Assembly: GCA_964530445.1 (NCBI GenBank)
Contig: CAZHBJ010000155.1
Span: 1-8,070 of the forward strand
DNA: 8,070 bases
DNA from: FEN-1297 sp964530445
GTDB lineage: Bacteria; Bacteroidota; Ignavibacteria; Ignavibacteriales; Ignavibacteriaceae
Reading direction: 5' to 3'
Position 1 is the stretch's first letter. Every line of letters starts with the position of its first letter. Positions 5,926-8,070 of this stretch are shown one piece after another. A program made the position numbers and the translations under genes. A model generated the notes under the pieces. That model did not search any database, had not been told where the DNA came from, and saw only the letters and a list, made by a program, of their open reading frames with translations.

Positions 5926-6394
5926 CTTTTACTTTATGAAGTATTTCATTACATCCGTCTTCAATCAAATCTAAAACGTATTCAAAACCTTCAGGTCCTT
6001 CATAATAAGGGTCGGGCACTTCACTAACTTTATAATTTTTTATGAACTGTGCCATTTTAAAAACTTTATCTTTGTGTTTATTTCCCGAATCAAGCTTCTT
6101 AATATCCTTAAAATTTGAATTATCCATCGTAATTATGTAGTCGAATTCATCAAAATCTTTTTGCGGAATAAATTTTCTAGAAATGCTTGTTAAATTGTAT
6201 CCTCTTTTTTCTGCATGAACTTTCATTCTAGGGTCGGCGCTTTCTCCATGATGATAGCCCAATGTCCCGGCTGAGTCGACAGAAATTAATTCACTAAGGC
6301 CTTCTTTTTCTATTAGCGAAGCCATAACTCCTTCGGCAGCAGGTGATCTGCAAATATTTCCTAAACAAATAAACAAAATCTTTATCTTTTCCAT
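5891..6394 (-). CDS. Low-molecular-weight protein tyrosine phosphatase family protein
   Basis: This 167-residue cytosolic phosphatase of the LMW-PTP family carries the P-loop CLGNICRS at 10-17 (nucleophile Cys10, Arg16, Ser17) and the general-acid loop VPDPYYEG with Asp128 at 126-133. DSAGTLGYHHGESADPR (about 40-56) is the usual family segment after strand 2. The core is of normal length, with about 12 extra residues at the C-terminus. It could act on phosphotyrosine. However, in bacteria this family is often encoded next to fructosamine-3-kinase homologues, and the human member LMW-PTP-A acts as a protein-ribulosamine-5-phosphatase. Here the kinase gene overlaps its 3' end by 35 bp. The pairing therefore favours a role in removing ribulose-5-phosphate-type adducts: the phosphatase makes the ribulosamine that the kinase then processes (inference). 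It is the first gene of the pair; the start ATG at 6394 has no recognisable Shine-Dalgarno. Confidence 0.9.
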   Translation of the reverse strand: MEKIKILFICLGNICRSPAAEGVMASLIEKEGLSELISVDSAGTLGYHHGESADPRMKVHAEKRGYNLTSISRKFIPQKDFDEFDYIITMDNSNFKDIKKLDSGNKHKDKVFKMAQFIKNYKVSEVPDPYYEGPEGFEYVLDLIEDGCNEILHKVKDEIKQSTKIKN

Positions 6395-6476
6395 TAATTT
6401 ATAATTTTTTTTATAATTTAGTTACTCAATTTATATACATTAAAAACATTACTGATTTAAAAAAAACGATTTTAAT
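6395..6476. promoter_or_regulatory. Short divergent promoter region
   Basis: These 82 bp separate the divergent starts of the phosphatase-kinase pair (-) and the GHL10 gene (+). They are almost entirely A and T. A TATAAT lies at 6412-6417 on the plus strand, but its spacing partner upstream (TTCCAT) is a poor -35 box. Promoters for both directions must be here unless one gene is read from further away; the exact boxes are not certain. Confidence 0.35.
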
Positions 6477-7982
6477 ATGAAAAGTAAAATACTTATTATT
6501 TCAATTCTTTTTTTTATTGTTTCTCACACACTAAGCGCGCAATATATCTATCCGAAAAGAGAACTTAGAGGTGCATGGATAGCAACCGTTAAAAATATAG
6601 ATTGGCCGAAATCGCCTTTTGAAACTTCAGGTCAACAAATAAGCGAGTTGGTTGCAATTTTTGACAGCTTAAAAGCTGCCGGAATAAATACAGTCTATTT
6701 CCAGATACGGACCGAATGCGACGCACTTTATAAATCATCTTATGAACCCTGGTCATACTGGCTTACCGGGAAACAAGGTAAAGCGCCGATGCCTTTCTAC
6801 GATCCGCTGGCTTTTGCTATTTCGGAGGCACACCTTCGCGGAATGGAAATACAAGCCTGGTTTAATCCTTATCGTGCAGTAAGAGAAATAGGGGATTATC
6901 AAGTTTCTGATTCGCATATTTCAAAAACTCATCCCAAATGGATTTTGAATTTTAAAAATTATAAAATGCTTAATCCAGGTATTCCTGCCGTAAGACATTA
7001 CATTGCAAAAATAGTTGCCGATGTAGTTAAAAGATATGATGTTGACGGGATTCATTTCGACGATTATTTTTACCCGTATACTCCGCATATTACAAATCAA
7101 GATGCCGCAACCTTTAGAAAATTTAAAGGGAAATTTAGAAACGTTGATGATTGGAGAAGAAATAATATCAATCAGATGATAGCCGAAGTTTACGATACAA
7201 TTAAATCTATTAACCCCAAAATACAATTCGGAGTGAGTCCATTCGGGATTGTTGAAAATAAATACGCAGGAACCAACGGGTATGAATCTTACAAAAAAAT
7301 TTATTGTGATCCGTTAAACTGGATAAAGAATAAAACTGTTGATTATGTCGTTCCTCAGCTTTACTGGGCAATCGGGAATAATAATGCGGACTTTGCAAAA
7401 TTATTACCCTGGTGGTCATCAGTTGTTGATGGAAGGGAATTATATATCGGTATATTTTCTTCAAAGATGGCTGCACCTGATTATAAAGGTAATCCTTCCG
7501 AACTTGAAAAAGAAATTAAGTTAAGCCGTCAAATGTTAAATGTAGGCGGAACAATATTCTTTAGTGCAAAATCGATAACCCAAAATTATTCTCATTTTGC
7601 CGATTCTTTAAAACTTTATTATAAATATCCTTCTATCATTCCTGCAATGCCATGGATAGATTCGGTTCCACCTTTACCGCCTGTAAATTTATCTGCAACC
7701 GGCGATTCAGCCGGAGTTATTCTAAAATGGAACAAACCGGCCATGGCTTCAGATGGAGATTCGGCATACCGTTTTGTAATCTACAAGTTTAATCAGCCTA
7801 ATGAAATTAATTTAAATGATGCAAAGCATATCTTAAAAATAATCAGCGGTTCAAAAAGTTATTTTACGGATTCTTCCACAAATGCATTACGTAATTCTCA
7901 TGTCTATCTGGTTACTTCGCTTGATAGGATGAATAATGAAAGCAAAGCATCAATTGTTAATTATTCTCCGGCAAAAAAATAA
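6477..7982 (+). CDS. Exported GHL10-family glycoside hydrolase (DigH/YngK-like) with C-terminal fibronectin type III domain
   Basis: This 501-residue protein has an N-terminal signal peptide (MKSK, hydrophobic core to about 18, probable cleavage LSA|QY after residue 21). The GHL10 (DUF187) TIM-barrel spans about 27-390, and a fibronectin type III-like domain about 398-497 (PPLPPVNLSATGDSAG, VILKWNKP, YRFVIYKF, VYLVTSLDRMNNES). Family marks are RELRGAWIATV (28-38), FQIRTECDALY (75-85), QAWFNPYR (126-133), DGIHFDDYFYP (190-200, with Asp195/Asp196 near the presumed active site), FGVSPFG (251-257) and VPQLYW (292-297). Among related proteins, E. coli DigH cleaves peptide-free (denuded) peptidoglycan strands, so a periplasmic role in cell-wall glycan turnover is plausible; another glycan cannot be excluded. 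There is no lipobox and no T9SS tail, so it should stay in the periplasm. The ATG at 6477 has no Shine-Dalgarno (ACGATTTTAAT precedes it), as is common in this lineage. Confidence 0.88.
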   Translation: MKSKILIISILFFIVSHTLSAQYIYPKRELRGAWIATVKNIDWPKSPFETSGQQISELVAIFDSLKAAGINTVYFQIRTECDALYKSSYEPWSYWLTGKQGKAPMPFYDPLAFAISEAHLRGMEIQAWFNPYRAVREIGDYQVSDSHISKTHPKWILNFKNYKMLNPGIPAVRHYIAKIVADVVKRYDVDGIHFDDYFYPYTPHITNQDAATFRKFKGKFRNVDDWRRNNINQMIAEVYDTIKSINPKIQFGVSPFGIVENKYAGTNGYESYKKIYCDPLNWIKNKTVDYVVPQLYWAIGNNNADFAKLLPWWSSVVDGRELYIGIFSSKMAAPDYKGNPSELEKEIKLSRQMLNVGGTIFFSAKSITQNYSHFADSLKLYYKYPSIIPAMPWIDSVPPLPPVNLSATGDSAGVILKWNKPAMASDGDSAYRFVIYKFNQPNEINLNDAKHILKIISGSKSYFTDSSTNALRNSHVYLVTSLDRMNNESKASIVNYSPAKK

Positions 7983-8070
7983 ATGATTTATTAGAATATG
8001 TTGATTTTTATCTTTTTATTCCGTTCGATTTGATCAATATAGTGTTGAATTAAAAATTATTTTAATCGGA
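7983..8070. other. AT-rich tail of the window, no gene recognised
   Basis: No coding frame on either strand is long enough to call. An AT-only inverted repeat (ATTAAAA 8049-8055 / TTTTAAT 8060-8066) is present but carries little information in such base composition. I see no convincing terminator for the GHL10 gene here. Confidence 0.5.

Noticed and set aside
6921..7476. Minus-strand open frames opposite the GHL10 gene
   Set aside because: They lie antisense to conserved barrel motifs such as DGIHFDDYFYP and PQLYW, and look like chance open frames.
7671..7979. T9SS sorting domain at the end of the GHL10 protein
   Set aside because: The C-terminus lacks the YPNPFNP, IYDxLG and basic tail motifs; the pattern PPxPPVNLSA ... 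VILKW ... VYLVTSLD fits a fibronectin type III domain.
8049..8066. Inverted repeat ATTAAAA/TTTTAAT near the right edge
   Set aside because: It consists of A and T only, so such symmetry arises easily by chance and supports no function.
1..8070. CRISPR array, transposon, tRNA or phage-defence system
   Set aside because: No regularly spaced repeats, transposase motifs, clover-leaf sequences or defence-family proteins were found on either strand.

Overview
The window comes from an AT-rich bacterium of the Bacteroidota/Chlorobiota/Ignavibacteriota superphylum, most likely Ignavibacteria-like. The best evidence is the type IX secretion (T9SS) C-terminal sorting domain of the first complete gene, with its 'NYPNPFNPSTTIKY' signature, 'IYDILGRE' core and 'KKMLLLK' tail. 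A second copy of the domain's end lies at the left edge. A BshB1-type bacillithiol enzyme and mostly weak or absent Shine-Dalgarno sequences fit this assignment. The taxonomy is inferred from protein style, not from a marker gene.

Layout. Positions 2-94 are the 3' end of a T9SS cargo gene cut by the window edge. At 119-1300 (+) lies a secreted alpha/beta-hydrolase (esterase/peptidase type) with signal peptide, Ser-Asp-His triad and T9SS tail; its sorting domain carries an in-frame GC-rich palindrome, and a second perfect hairpin follows the stop codon. At 1512-3143 (-) lies a cytosolic YtcJ-like amidohydrolase. A 264-bp AT-rich divergent spacer leads to bshB1 (3408-4127, +) and a tandem-FKBP lipoprotein (4180-4998, +), separated by 52 bp. 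A 14-bp-stem hairpin (5006-5040) separates these from a convergent, translationally overlapping pair on the minus strand: a low-molecular-weight tyrosine-phosphatase-like protein (6394-5891), then a fructosamine/ribulosamine kinase (5925-5050). Diverging from that pair, at 6477-7982 (+), is an exported GHL10 (DigH/YngK-like) glycoside hydrolase with a C-terminal fibronectin type III-like domain. The last 88 bp hold nothing I can call.

Functional reading. This is mostly a housekeeping/accessory patchwork rather than one large system. The clearest functional module is the phosphatase-kinase pair, which matches the proposed bacterial protein-deglycation couple (removal of ribulose- or erythrulose-type adducts from lysines). 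bshB1 points to low-molecular-weight thiol (bacillithiol-type) metabolism. The FKBP lipoprotein and the GHL10 protein act in the envelope (folding and probably cell-wall glycan trimming), and the first gene is an exported hydrolase delivered by T9SS. I see no CRISPR array, transposase, tRNA, rRNA or phage gene. The most unusual sequence-level observation is the palindromic element embedded in frame in the T9SS sorting domain.
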